Shown here in pieces: positions 4,473-12,313 of a stretch of 15,063 bases of DNA. The stretch spans positions 1 through 15,063 of the forward strand of contig DDCZ01000069.1 of assembly GCA_002336485.1 (NCBI GenBank), read 5' to 3'. The notes beneath the pieces were generated by a model. The model saw only the letters and a list, made by a program, of their open reading frames with translations, had not been told where the DNA came from and made no database searches. This DNA comes from Flavobacteriales bacterium UBA1993 (GTDB taxonomy: Bacteria > Bacteroidota > Bacteroidia > Flavobacteriales_G > Salibacteraceae). Both the position numbers and the translations under genes were made by a program. Positions within the stretch are counted from its first letter, which is position 1. Every line of letters starts with the position of its first letter.

Positions 4473-6644
4473 ATGCGCTTCCTAACCTTTGTCTTTTCAA
4501 TCTTATTGCCACTTTTTAGTTTGGCTCAAGCTGCCTCGAGCTATGCGGTACATCTTCAGATTGAAGTTCTTGAAAGCCCCAATCGGCTTGAGCTTAGTTG
4601 GACGTCGGATGCCTCGGCTACCTCCTACAATATTTATCGGAAAACACCATCTGCTCAAACCTTTGGGGCCATTTATGCCACCGTAACGGGTTCTGATACC
4701 ACCTATATAGACACAGACATTACGATCGGTGAGGCATATGAATACGCGATTCGAAAATACACGAACTCGTACACTGGATACGGCTATGCCATGGGCGGTA
4801 TTGAGGTCAAACTGCAAACAACTCGAGGTGATATTCTGCTAATAATAGAAACAGATGTTCAGGACAATCTAAGCGCTGAGATGGCTGAATTGGTTGAAGA
4901 CTTAGTTCTCGACGGTTGGAAGGTAACCCAAGAAGAAGTAAGCCGAGACACAACGGTGGAGTATGTGAAAGACCTGATCTTGGATATGGAAGACGAGCTC
5001 GACAACTTGGAGATGATATATCTATTAGGTCATGTGCCTGTTCCATATTCAGGAAACTTGGCGCCAGATGCACATTCTAATCATGTGGGTGCTTGGCCAG
5101 CCGATGCGTACTACGCCGAGTTGAATGGTACATGGACAGACAATTCGGTTACCAACACAACTGCCGCCGATACACGAAACCACAACGTGCCAAGCGATGG
5201 GAAGTTCGATCAAAGCACACTTCCAAGCCCAGTTGAGCTGATGATTTCACGGGTCGATTTTGCCAACCTTCCTGTATTCAGTGAAGACGAAATCGAATTG
5301 ACTCGACGCTACTTGAACCGCGTGCATGCCTACAAAAATGGCGACTGGACCTTGGAGAAACGCGCCCTCATAGATGATAATTTTGGCGGATTTAACGGAG
5401 AGGCATTTGCCGCAAACGGTTGGAGAAATTTCGCCCCACTTGTTGGGAAGGATCAAATATTTGCAGCAGATTATCGCACAACATTAGCCACGGACGAATA
5501 CCTTTTTGCCTATGGCTGCGGAGGCGGTTCTTTTACCTCAGCAAGTGGCATTGGTACGTCAGCGCAATTGGCCACCGATTCTTTACTTACAGGCTTTACC
5601 ATGATGTTTGGAAGCTATTTCGGCGATTGGGATCGGCCTGATAATTTTCTGCGTTCATCATTGGCGCAGGGCCGAACGATGTCTGTAAGTTGGGCGGGTC
5701 GACCTCATTGGCATTACCACTCAATGGGCCTTGGTCATCCAATAGGCTATGGCACTAAGATTTCACAAAACAACTCCACATTGTATCACGCAAGTTACGG
5801 GGCGCAATTCGTCCATATTGCGCAGCTCGGAGATCCATCGCTTCGAATTGAGTACCCAAGACCTGCATCCAGCGTTTCTGTTGACACGGTTGACACATTT
5901 CATGTTTTGGTGAGTTGGACAGCCTCGCAAGACGCTTCAGTAGAAGGCTATTTTGTATATCAAAGAACAATGGACAGCCCTTGGTTTCGAAAAAACGATG
6001 AACCAATCGTTGGTACGTCATTCATCGATTCCTGTATGATTTACGCTGGTTCGTATGAATACATGGTTCGAGCCACAAGGTTGGATGCGGACTTTTCTGG
6101 AAGCTACTACAACGAAAGCCTTGGATCCACCGCATCCTTAACAATCAAAACAACCAAAACAGCGGATGGCGTTGGTGACTTTGTTCAGGACCCCGACTCA
6201 GATCCAGTTACCGGAGCATTTGTAGGATCGTACCTGTCGTGGGTGACTGATTTCAGGTGGGAAGTAGACGGAAATACGTTGACGGGGAACAATGCCTCGT
6301 ATGAAACTGGAATCTCGAATGGTCAACTATTGAACTATACATACGAACTCTCAAACGTGTGTTCCGCCATCGGAGAAACGAGATCCCTGACGCTTTCTGT
6401 GAATCATGTTGAAGAGCAATCATTTGCGATTTTTCCAAATCCAGCGGCGTCAGAATCGATGATTCAAATAGATGCAGATGGGCCCATTCATGCAATACGT
6501 ATTTACACAATGGATGGACGACAAGTCGTGCACTATTCAAATGTGAATGGTGCTGTCGGGTTGCCGCAAATGCCATCTGGTGTTTATCAAATCCAATGTG
6601 ACTTGGAGAACGAAACAAAATACTCGACGCTTATTGTTCAGTAG
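4473..6644 (+). CDS. T9SS-exported protein with gingipain-like (C25) core and two FN3 domains
   Basis: The 723-aa protein carries a signal peptide (1 to about 20), an FN3-like domain (about 24-112), a large alpha/beta region (about 115-460), a second FN3 (about 465-560), a low-complexity link, and a type A T9SS sorting domain (about 650-723: FAIFPNPAAS, IRIYTMDGRQV, LPQMPSGVYQIQ). The central region resembles peptidase family C25: ILLIIETDV, MIYLLGHVPVPYSG, ADAYYAELNG, ELMISRVDFANLP, RRYLNRVHAYKNGD, and the closing LGDPSLRI seen at C25 domain ends. At the places of the catalytic GHG and Cys motifs it instead reads AYGCGGGS (346-353) and MFGSYFGDWD (378-387), so it may be a pseudoprotease or use other chemistry. 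It should be surface-anchored or released by T9SS. Its TAG stop shares one base with the GTG start of the ComF gene. Confidence 0.8.
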   Translation: MRFLTFVFSILLPLFSLAQAASSYAVHLQIEVLESPNRLELSWTSDASATSYNIYRKTPSAQTFGAIYATVTGSDTTYIDTDITIGEAYEYAIRKYTNSYTGYGYAMGGIEVKLQTTRGDILLIIETDVQDNLSAEMAELVEDLVLDGWKVTQEEVSRDTTVEYVKDLILDMEDELDNLEMIYLLGHVPVPYSGNLAPDAHSNHVGAWPADAYYAELNGTWTDNSVTNTTAADTRNHNVPSDGKFDQSTLPSPVELMISRVDFANLPVFSEDEIELTRRYLNRVHAYKNGDWTLEKRALIDDNFGGFNGEAFAANGWRNFAPLVGKDQIFAADYRTTLATDEYLFAYGCGGGSFTSASGIGTSAQLATDSLLTGFTMMFGSYFGDWDRPDNFLRSSLAQGRTMSVSWAGRPHWHYHSMGLGHPIGYGTKISQNNSTLYHASYGAQFVHIAQLGDPSLRIEYPRPASSVSVDTVDTFHVLVSWTASQDASVEGYFVYQRTMDSPWFRKNDEPIVGTSFIDSCMIYAGSYEYMVRATRLDADFSGSYYNESLGSTASLTIKTTKTADGVGDFVQDPDSDPVTGAFVGSYLSWVTDFRWEVDGNTLTGNNASYETGISNGQLLNYTYELSNVCSAIGETRSLTLSVNHVEEQSFAIFPNPAASESMIQIDADGPIHAIRIYTMDGRQVVHYSNVNGAVGLPQMPSGVYQIQCDLENETKYSTLIVQ

Positions 6645-7345
6645 TGGAACGTGTTAGACAACATATCCGCGATTTTTCACATTTGGTATTTCCCTTTAAC
6701 TGTTACAGCTGCAGCCAAGCCTTGGATGAAACAGAGGCGCATATATGTTCAAATTGCCGAGAGCGATTCCCAGTCACAAAGTATTGGGAACAAAAAGAGA
6801 ATACCGTAGAAAAGCTTTTCTGGGGAAAGGTTCCGATTAAGCAGGCGGCATCTTTTATGTTTTTCATAAAGGATGGGATGGCTCAGCGCCTAATGCACCA
6901 TCTGAAGTACAATGGCAAAACGAAGGTTGGAGAAGTTCTAGGTCAAACTTTTGGTCAAAAGTTAAAGGGTACATCCTTTGCCGAGGCAGAGCTCATAGTA
7001 CCTATACCGTTGCATATCACTCGACAAAAGACTAGAGGATACAACCAGTGCGATTCCATTGCAGCGGGAATGTCGCAATCTCTTAAAACGCCCTATGATG
7101 CGAACGCGGTGGAACGCATTCGAGCCAATGAGTCTCAAACAAAAAAGGGACGTTATGAGCGCCACATCAATGTGCAGGAGCTGTTCAAAGTGGTGCATCC
7201 TGAGCGCATAGAAGGGAAGCATGTGCTGTTAATAGATGATGTGGTTACGACAGGGTCGACGTTAGAAGCGTGCGCCGATGCATTGTTGCAAGTTCCAAAC
7301 ACTACCGTGAGCGTGGCTACCATAGCCTGCCCTAGTCCGTATTGA
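6644..7345 (+). CDS. comF: ComF-family phosphoribosyltransferase-like protein
   Basis: The 233-aa protein starts with a four-cysteine zinc motif (Cys20, Cys23, Cys35, Cys38). A linker and FFIKDGMAQRLMHHLKYNGKTKVG follow. The type I phosphoribosyltransferase fold comes next: IVPIPLHITRQKTRGYNQ (118-135) and the PRPP loop LLIDDVVTTGSTL (195-207). This is the standard ComF/GntX layout and length. ComF is needed for natural transformation in several bacteria, where it supports single-strand DNA handling in the cytoplasm; most members have no assayed enzymatic reaction. The start is GTG at 6644, overlapping the previous TAG by one base (TAGTG), which suggests translational coupling with the T9SS gene. 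The pairing with a surface protein is probably only operon economy. Confidence 0.92.
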   Translation: MERVRQHIRDFSHLVFPFNCYSCSQALDETEAHICSNCRERFPVTKYWEQKENTVEKLFWGKVPIKQAASFMFFIKDGMAQRLMHHLKYNGKTKVGEVLGQTFGQKLKGTSFAEAELIVPIPLHITRQKTRGYNQCDSIAAGMSQSLKTPYDANAVERIRANESQTKKGRYERHINVQELFKVVHPERIEGKHVLLIDDVVTTGSTLEACADALLQVPNTTVSVATIACPSPY

Positions 7346-7394
7346 CCTGAGATTTCGATAACAACTTCTGACATTTATGGCATCGCTTGGATAT

Positions 7395-7402
7395 TATCTT
7401 TG
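7395..7402 (+). promoter_or_regulatory. Possible -7 box before the methionine sulfoxide reductase gene
   Basis: TATCTTTG matches TAnnTTTG and ends five bases before the ATG at 7408, so a transcript from it would be nearly leaderless. No clear TTG is found at the -33 distance, so it may be chance. Confidence 0.25.
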
Positions 7403-7407
7403 GCGCA

Positions 7408-7896
7408 ATGGCTGAATCCATTTTTTTAACCGAAGGCGCAACAAAAGCAGAGCGATACGAACAACTCATCCCACAACTGAAAACGTTGATCGGGGATGAT
7501 ACTCATCAGACGGCGGTATTATCAAACTGTGCGTCTGCGATTCATTTTGCATTTGATTCCTTATGGACTGGATTTTACACGGTCGAAGGAGATGAGCTGG
7601 TATTAGGTCCATTTCAAGGTCCAATTGCATGCATGCGCATTAAGATTGGAAAAGGCGTCAGCGGCGCCGTATTGGCCAATGGAGAAACGCTCGTCGTGCC
7701 AGACGTGGATGCCTTCCCTGGTCACATAGCCTGCAGCTCCGATAGCAGATCGGAAATTGTGGTTCCAGTTAGAGATGCTGCGGGCGAAATCCGGGCCGTG
7801 TTGGATGTGGATAGCGCATCTCTGGGCACGTTTGACGATACAGACAGGGCGTATTTAGAAACTATTTGTGATTGGATTGGTGCTCAGATATTTTAG
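7408..7896 (+). CDS. msrC: Free methionine-(R)-sulfoxide reductase (fRMsr, GAF fold)
   Basis: This 162-aa single GAF-domain protein reduces free L-methionine-(R)-sulfoxide to methionine in the cytoplasm. Family signatures are WTGFYTVEGDELVLGPFQGPIACMRI (53-78), GKGVSG (81-86), VVPDVDAFPGHIACSSDSRSEIVVPV (96-121) and VLDVDS (131-136). Cys75 and Cys109 correspond to two of the three active-site cysteines of the E. coli enzyme (Cys84 and Cys118). The middle one (Cys94 in VCG) is Ser85 here. A two-Cys cycle through Cys75/Cys109 is thus expected. I use the ATG at 7408; an upstream TTG (7387) would add seven unconserved residues. The gene follows comF and its 3' end overlaps the next gene by 29 bases or 17, depending on that gene's start. 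Confidence 0.9.
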   Translation: MAESIFLTEGATKAERYEQLIPQLKTLIGDDTHQTAVLSNCASAIHFAFDSLWTGFYTVEGDELVLGPFQGPIACMRIKIGKGVSGAVLANGETLVVPDVDAFPGHIACSSDSRSEIVVPVRDAAGEIRAVLDVDSASLGTFDDTDRAYLETICDWIGAQIF

Positions 7897-9532
7897 AATA
7901 TATGCGCTACTTGTAGCATTGGCCTTTCTTGCCCATAGTTGTGCACAGCAGGTTGCGCCGACAGGCGGTGAAAAGGATATCACACCTCCTCGAATTCTGA
8001 GTTCCTCGCCACAAAGCGAGTCCGTGAACATGCAGAATGATAAAATTGTTCTAGAATTTGATGAGTACGTCGCCTTGAAAAGTGCTTCCCAAGAATTGAT
8101 CGTTTCTCCACCCTTGAAGTATCCGGTGCAGTTCAAAATGAAGAACAAAAAACTCACCCTGAGTTGGAAAGATACCTTGGCTGAAAACGCCACCTATTTA
8201 TTTCAATTCGGAGAGGGAATTGTGGACGTAAATGAGGGGAATCCGCTTGATAGCAACGTCTTTGTGTTCTCAACTGGCCCATACATTGATTCATTTGAAA
8301 TCTCCGGAAGCGTAATCGACGCGTTTGACCTCAAACCAGCCAAGGATATTTGGGTCATGCTCTACATCGAAAACATCGATTCATTGCCGTTGACAGAGCT
8401 ACCAAGGTATTTTGCTAAAACGGACGACCGAGGGAAGTTTCATCTTCAATATCTGGCCAAAGGCGACTACAAGTTGTTTTGCCTAGAAACTATGAATGGC
8501 GGCTATTTGTATGATGTTCCTGGCGAGGCTATCGGATTCATTGATGGAATGATCGCATCAACAACCCCAGGCGATACGGTCACCCAGGATTCCAGCTATA
8601 CCATTCGATTGTTCATGGAGGAAGACTCCACTCAATTTGTAAAGGAGTTTAAACAGCTGACCAACAAAGGCCTTATGTTTCAGTTTAACAGGACGGTAAC
8701 TGAGATTACGATTACCGAGTTGACTAACAACGAAAACGTTCCAAAGTGGACAGAAAATTGGTCTCAGGCACATGACTCGGTCGTGTATTGGTTCGCAAAG
8801 CCAAATGACTACGACTCGTTGCGAGTTGAGATCAAAGCCGATGATTTTATTGACACCATATTTTTCCGAAAACCGGTAGAGCGAAAGAGTAAGGCAAAAC
8901 GAGGTGGAGCAAAAGCCGATGAGAGTGGATTTAAACTCAAGATGCGGAGCAAAGGCGTACACGATTTCTACAAGGCATTAAACATTGATTCAAAAATGCC
9001 GATCAAGGAGGTGAACAATTTGGAGCAATTTGTTTTTGTTGAAGGCGAAGACACCCTTGATGTCACTCCTTATTTGAAACGTGAGTTTTATAATATCCGC
9101 ATTGAATACCCCTGGAAAGAAGGAATGAAATACAAATTGCTCATTCCTGATTCGTTGGTGTTTAGCCAGTTTGGAGAAACCCAGGATACGCTGGTTTTCG
9201 GGTTCACCACAACACGCAAAGAAGATTATGGTCAACTTAATATCAAGCGTCAACTGCCCGACTTAGGTCATGGGTATATATGGCAATTGCTTGGTAAGGA
9301 TGATGTGCTAATTGACGAACAATTTGTTTCATCGGTCGGCGAAATAGATTATGATTATTTACCGACTGGGGAATATCACGTTCGAGTATTCTTCGATGTA
9401 AACGACAATGAAATTTGGGATACTGGATATTATAAGGGCAAGCGACAACCTGAGCGCACCACGTATTATGATCAAAAAATCGAGATCCGAAGCAATTGGG
9501 CCACCGAATTGGAGTGGATTCTAGTCGACTAA
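7868..9532 (+). CDS. Outer-membrane-type lipoprotein with SbsA Ig-like (Big_5) domain
   Basis: The 554-aa protein has a lipoprotein signal: RYFRIYALLVALAF followed by lipobox LAHSC with Cys25. The conserved QQVAPTGGEKDITPPRI follows, typical of Bacteroidota Ig-like lipoproteins. A Big_5/SbsA Ig-like domain covers about 38-137 (PRILSSSPQSESVNMQNDKIVLEFDEYV ... VFSTG). A carboxypeptidase-regulatory-like fold spans about 142-215 (ISGSVIDAFDLKPAKDIWVMLY ... DDRGKFHLQYLAKGDYKLF). A basic insert (about 338-362) and a C-terminal block with DVNDNEIWDTG (510-520) complete it. The role is unknown; the family is envelope-anchored and may be structural. The start is uncertain: GTG at 7868 or GTG at 7880 (giving a 20-residue signal), both inside the fRMsr gene. 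The 3' end overlaps the convergent amidase gene by 12 bp. Confidence 0.82.
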   Translation: MIGLVLRYFRIYALLVALAFLAHSCAQQVAPTGGEKDITPPRILSSSPQSESVNMQNDKIVLEFDEYVALKSASQELIVSPPLKYPVQFKMKNKKLTLSWKDTLAENATYLFQFGEGIVDVNEGNPLDSNVFVFSTGPYIDSFEISGSVIDAFDLKPAKDIWVMLYIENIDSLPLTELPRYFAKTDDRGKFHLQYLAKGDYKLFCLETMNGGYLYDVPGEAIGFIDGMIASTTPGDTVTQDSSYTIRLFMEEDSTQFVKEFKQLTNKGLMFQFNRTVTEITITELTNNENVPKWTENWSQAHDSVVYWFAKPNDYDSLRVEIKADDFIDTIFFRKPVERKSKAKRGGAKADESGFKLKMRSKGVHDFYKALNIDSKMPIKEVNNLEQFVFVEGEDTLDVTPYLKREFYNIRIEYPWKEGMKYKLLIPDSLVFSQFGETQDTLVFGFTTTRKEDYGQLNIKRQLPDLGHGYIWQLLGKDDVLIDEQFVSSVGEIDYDYLPTGEYHVRVFFDVNDNEIWDTGYYKGKRQPERTTYYDQKIEIRSNWATELEWILVD

Positions 9533-10327
9533 ATCGAAGCGATCTCTGTCCCGACCAACTGGGAACTTTTCCCTGAACCGTTCCAAATTATTCCAATCAA
9601 GTTCAATAGTTTCAATGGATAATTTGCTTTCCGCACAATCATCTAGACGAAGCCCGCGGGGACTTATGACCCGAGAGTCACCGGAGTATTCGATGTCTTT
9701 TCCGTCAATGCCTATACGGTTTACTCCAACTACATAAACTTGATTTTCGTGCGCCCTGGCTTCGAGTAAATTCATCCATGGTTGACGCCGCGCCTTTGGC
9801 CAATTGGCAATGTAGATGAGCAGGTCAAACACGGTTTCATCTAATCCGGCATTCGTAGCGTGGTTTCTTGACCAAACTGGGAATCGCAGATCATAGCAAA
9901 TGAGTGGGCAAATGCGCCAGCCTTTGTACTGAACAATGCGCCGCTCAGTGCCTTCGCTAAAGTGGGCGTCTTCATCTGCAAACGAAAATAGATGGCGCTT
10001 ATCGTAGGTGTTTATGGATCCTGAAGGGTCTGCCCAAATGAGTCGATTGAAGAAAGAACCCCCATCCTTAATGATCAAACTTCCGACAACAACGGACTGC
10101 TTTTTTGATGCATGGTCTTGCATCCAGGCAACGCTTGGCCCTGACATTTCTTCGGCCAAGGCTGTATTCATGGTAAAACCCGTTGTAAACATTTCGGGCA
10201 AGACAATAATATCGGTCGCCGGCAATCGAGCGATGTGTTCATCAAATGAACTTTTGTTCAGGTCTGGACGCTCCCAATGAAGGGACGATTGAATAAAGGA
10301 AACGCGTAGATTTTTCGCTGGACTCAT
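9521..10327 (-). CDS. Omega-amidase of the nitrilase superfamily (YafV/Nit2 type)
   Basis: The 268-aa protein has the Glu-Lys-Cys catalytic triad of carbon-nitrogen hydrolases: Glu45 (IVLPEMFTTGF), Lys110 (YDKRHLF) and Cys144 (PLICYDLRFP). Glu119 (FADEDAHF) is a likely structural fourth residue. NWPKARRQPWMNLLEARAHENQVYVVGVNRIG (175-206) is typical of the YafV/Nit2 branch. These enzymes hydrolyse alpha-ketoglutaramate or alpha-ketosuccinamate, which form when glutamine or asparagine serves as amino donor, and so pull the transamination forward. The start codon overlaps the stop of the upstream aminotransferase gene by four bases (ATGA arrangement), which supports the functional pair. It is cytoplasmic, with no signal peptide. 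Its stop codon lies inside the opposing lipoprotein gene. Confidence 0.9.
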   Translation of the reverse strand: MSPAKNLRVSFIQSSLHWERPDLNKSSFDEHIARLPATDIIVLPEMFTTGFTMNTALAEEMSGPSVAWMQDHASKKQSVVVGSLIIKDGGSFFNRLIWADPSGSINTYDKRHLFSFADEDAHFSEGTERRIVQYKGWRICPLICYDLRFPVWSRNHATNAGLDETVFDLLIYIANWPKARRQPWMNLLEARAHENQVYVVGVNRIGIDGKDIEYSGDSRVISPRGLRLDDCAESKLSIETIELDWNNLERFREKFPVGRDRDRFDLVD

Positions 10328-11481
10328 ATTTTAGACAGGATTTCCCCTGCCCTCAAAAGTGTGTCTTCTTCTTTAGCAAAACAAAACCGCAGCACATGAT
10401 CTTGCACCGGATTGTGATAGAAGACAGAAATTGGAATCGATGCAACTTGGAAATCCGCTGTCAATCGAACCGCAAAATCTTGGTCTTCTTCCTCAGAGAT
10501 TGCACTGTAATCTAAGAGTTGAAAGTATGTTCCCTTCGATGGTTTTAGCTTGAATCGTGATGCCGAAACAGCCGATAGAAACACGTCTCGCTTTCGTTGA
10601 TACATTTCTGCCACGCCCATGTAACGAGAGGGCTCGCTCATGTATTCTGCAAGGGCATATTGAATTGGGGCATTCGCGGTAAAGACGTTGAATTGATGCA
10701 CTTTTCGAAATTCATGCATCAAGTTTTTTGGCCCAACCACATAACCCGTTTTCCAACCGGTTACATGAAATGTTTTTCCAAAGGAATAAACGATCAATGA
10801 ACGATTCGCTAGCTCTGGATATCCAGCCATGCTCAAATGTCGCTCACCGTCAAACACAATGTGTTCGTAGACTTCATCGCTAAGAATTATGATGTCGTTG
10901 TCCTTTGTAATCTTGATGAGCTCTTGTATGTCCTTCGTGCCAATGACAGCTCCTGTAGGATTTTGAGGAGAGTTTATCAAGATCATTTTGGTGTGCCGAG
11001 TAACTACCTTTTTCACCTGTTTCCAATCGATGGAATAATCGCCTGATTTCAGTTGAACATAGACTGGCTTCCCACCTACCAACTCAATAGCGGGGGCATA
11101 ACAATCGTATGCAGGAGTGAATAGAATCACTTCATCTCCTTCACCGATGAGGGCATTAATTGCAGTGAAAATGGCTTGTGTGCCACCGGCGGTAACGGTG
11201 ATTTCTGAATCTGGATCGTACTGCACACCGTAGGCTTTTTCCATCTTGCCTGAGATGGTCTCTCTAAGACTCATCACACCTGCCATCGGCGGATACTGGT
11301 TGTATCCTTGACGCATATATTTACTCACAAGGTCAATAAGCAATGGATCAACTGGAAAATCTGGGAAACCCTGGCTCAAGTTGATGGCATTATGCTTTTG
11401 AGCAAGTTTAGACATCACAGTGAAGATGGTCGTTCCGATTTTCGGAAGTTTGGATCCGATGGAATGGGGATATTCTGGCAT
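10324..11481 (-). CDS. Class I/II PLP aminotransferase, methionine/glutamine type (YbdL-like)
   Basis: The 385-aa fold-type I aminotransferase has an N-terminal region INLSQGFPDFPVDPLL (33-48) and GYNQYPPMAG (59-68), signatures of the KAT/methionine aminotransferase branch. Visible PLP residues are Asn174 (SPQNPTGAVI), Asp202 and Tyr205 (LSDEVYEH), the Schiff-base Lys236 (SFGKTFHVTGWKTGY), and Arg365 (DHVLRFCFAK) for the substrate carboxylate. The likely reaction is transfer between 2-oxo-4-methylthiobutanoate or aromatic keto acids and methionine, glutamine or phenylalanine; exact specificity cannot be read from sequence. Coupling to the omega-amidase gene downstream (4-bp overlap) indicates glutamine as donor. 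A TAnnTTTG box lies 17 bases upstream of the ATG. It is separated from sdhB by 80 bp, so it probably has its own promoter. Confidence 0.92.
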   Translation of the reverse strand: MPEYPHSIGSKLPKIGTTIFTVMSKLAQKHNAINLSQGFPDFPVDPLLIDLVSKYMRQGYNQYPPMAGVMSLRETISGKMEKAYGVQYDPDSEITVTAGGTQAIFTAINALIGEGDEVILFTPAYDCYAPAIELVGGKPVYVQLKSGDYSIDWKQVKKVVTRHTKMILINSPQNPTGAVIGTKDIQELIKITKDNDIIILSDEVYEHIVFDGERHLSMAGYPELANRSLIVYSFGKTFHVTGWKTGYVVGPKNLMHEFRKVHQFNVFTANAPIQYALAEYMSEPSRYMGVAEMYQRKRDVFLSAVSASRFKLKPSKGTYFQLLDYSAISEEEDQDFAVRLTADFQVASIPISVFYHNPVQDHVLRFCFAKEEDTLLRAGEILSKI

Positions 11482-11498
11482 GAATCGTTTCGTCAGTT

Positions 11499-11514
11499 CA
11501 AAGGTAGTTACTAC
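11499..11514 (-). promoter_or_regulatory. Promoter -7 box of the aminotransferase/omega-amidase operon with overlapping palindrome
   Basis: On the minus strand TACCTTTG (11506-11499) fits TAnnTTTG, and transcription would begin about ten bases before the ATG. A clear -33 TTG was not found. The 11-bp palindrome GTAGTTACTAC (11504-11514) overlaps the upstream edge of the box, a place where a regulator could block or aid the polymerase. Confidence 0.45.
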
Positions 11515-11561
11515 AACCTAAGAACGTCGAGTTTTAAGGGAAAATGAGTCTAAGAAATGGC

Positions 11562-12311
11562 TTAACTTTTTGAGACGTTGGCGCTGACCAATTCGCGGTT
11601 CATTCGAGCAATATTCTCCAATGATATTCCCTTTGGACACTCTATCTCGCAAGCACCCGTATTTGTACAGTTTCCAAATCCTTCTGTGTCCATTTGATCC
11701 ACCATATTCAGCACGCGGTCATGTCGTTCAACCTTTCCTTGAGGAAGTAAAGCGAGCTGAGAAACCTTGGCCGATACAAATAGCATTGCGGATGAATTTT
11801 TACATGCCGCTACACACGCTCCACATCCAATACAAGTTGCCGCATCAAACGCGTTGTCTGCGTCGTCTTTTGGAATTGGAATGGCATTAGCATCTTGCGT
11901 GTTACCAGATGTATTCACAGAAACATATCCTCCCGCTTGTATGATTCGATCGAACGCACTGCGATCTACAACCAAATCTTTAATTACTGGAAATGCTTTT
12001 GCTCTCCATGGCTCAATATGAATGGTGTCGCCATTCTTAAACTTACGCATGTGCAATTGGCACGTGGTAACTCCTCGATCTGGTCCATGTGGTTCGCCAT
12101 TGATGTACATGGAGCACGAGCCGCAAATTCCTTCTCGACAATCGTGGTCAAATGCCACCGGCTCCTTGCCTTCAGAGATCAACCGTTCGTTCAAAACGTC
12201 TATCATCTCAAGAAAAGACATGTGTTCTGAAATTTCCGTCACCTGAAATGTCTCCATTGCCCCAGATGATGTTGCGTCTTTCTGACGCCAGATTTTTAGT
12301 GTTAAGTCCAT
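11562..12311 (-). CDS. sdhB: Succinate dehydrogenase/fumarate reductase iron-sulfur subunit
   Basis: The 249-aa protein carries the three clusters of complex II subunit B. The [2Fe-2S] ligands are Cys58, Cys63, Cys66 and Cys84 (DCREGICGSC ... TTCQLH). The first 4Fe-type group is Cys160, Cys163, Cys166 (CIGCGAC) with Cys170. The second group is Cys215, Cys221, Cys225 (NCTNTGACEIECPKG). Electrons pass from FAD in SdhA through these clusters to the quinone site in the SdhC anchor. The segment GGYVSVNTSGNTQDANAIPIPKDD between the two domains is typical of the Bacteroidota/epsilon type paired with a single b558 anchor. It is the last gene of sdhCAB, starting two bases after the sdhA stop codon. 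It is cytoplasmic and membrane-associated. Confidence 0.96.
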   Translation of the reverse strand: MDLTLKIWRQKDATSSGAMETFQVTEISEHMSFLEMIDVLNERLISEGKEPVAFDHDCREGICGSCSMYINGEPHGPDRGVTTCQLHMRKFKNGDTIHIEPWRAKAFPVIKDLVVDRSAFDRIIQAGGYVSVNTSGNTQDANAIPIPKDDADNAFDAATCIGCGACVAACKNSSAMLFVSAKVSQLALLPQGKVERHDRVLNMVDQMDTEGFGNCTNTGACEIECPKGISLENIARMNRELVSANVSKS

Positions 12312-12313
12312 GT

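Noticed and set aside
4503..6618. Minus-strand open frames inside the T9SS gene
   Set aside because: They lie opposite a long continuous coding frame with recognisable domains and lack any motif of their own.
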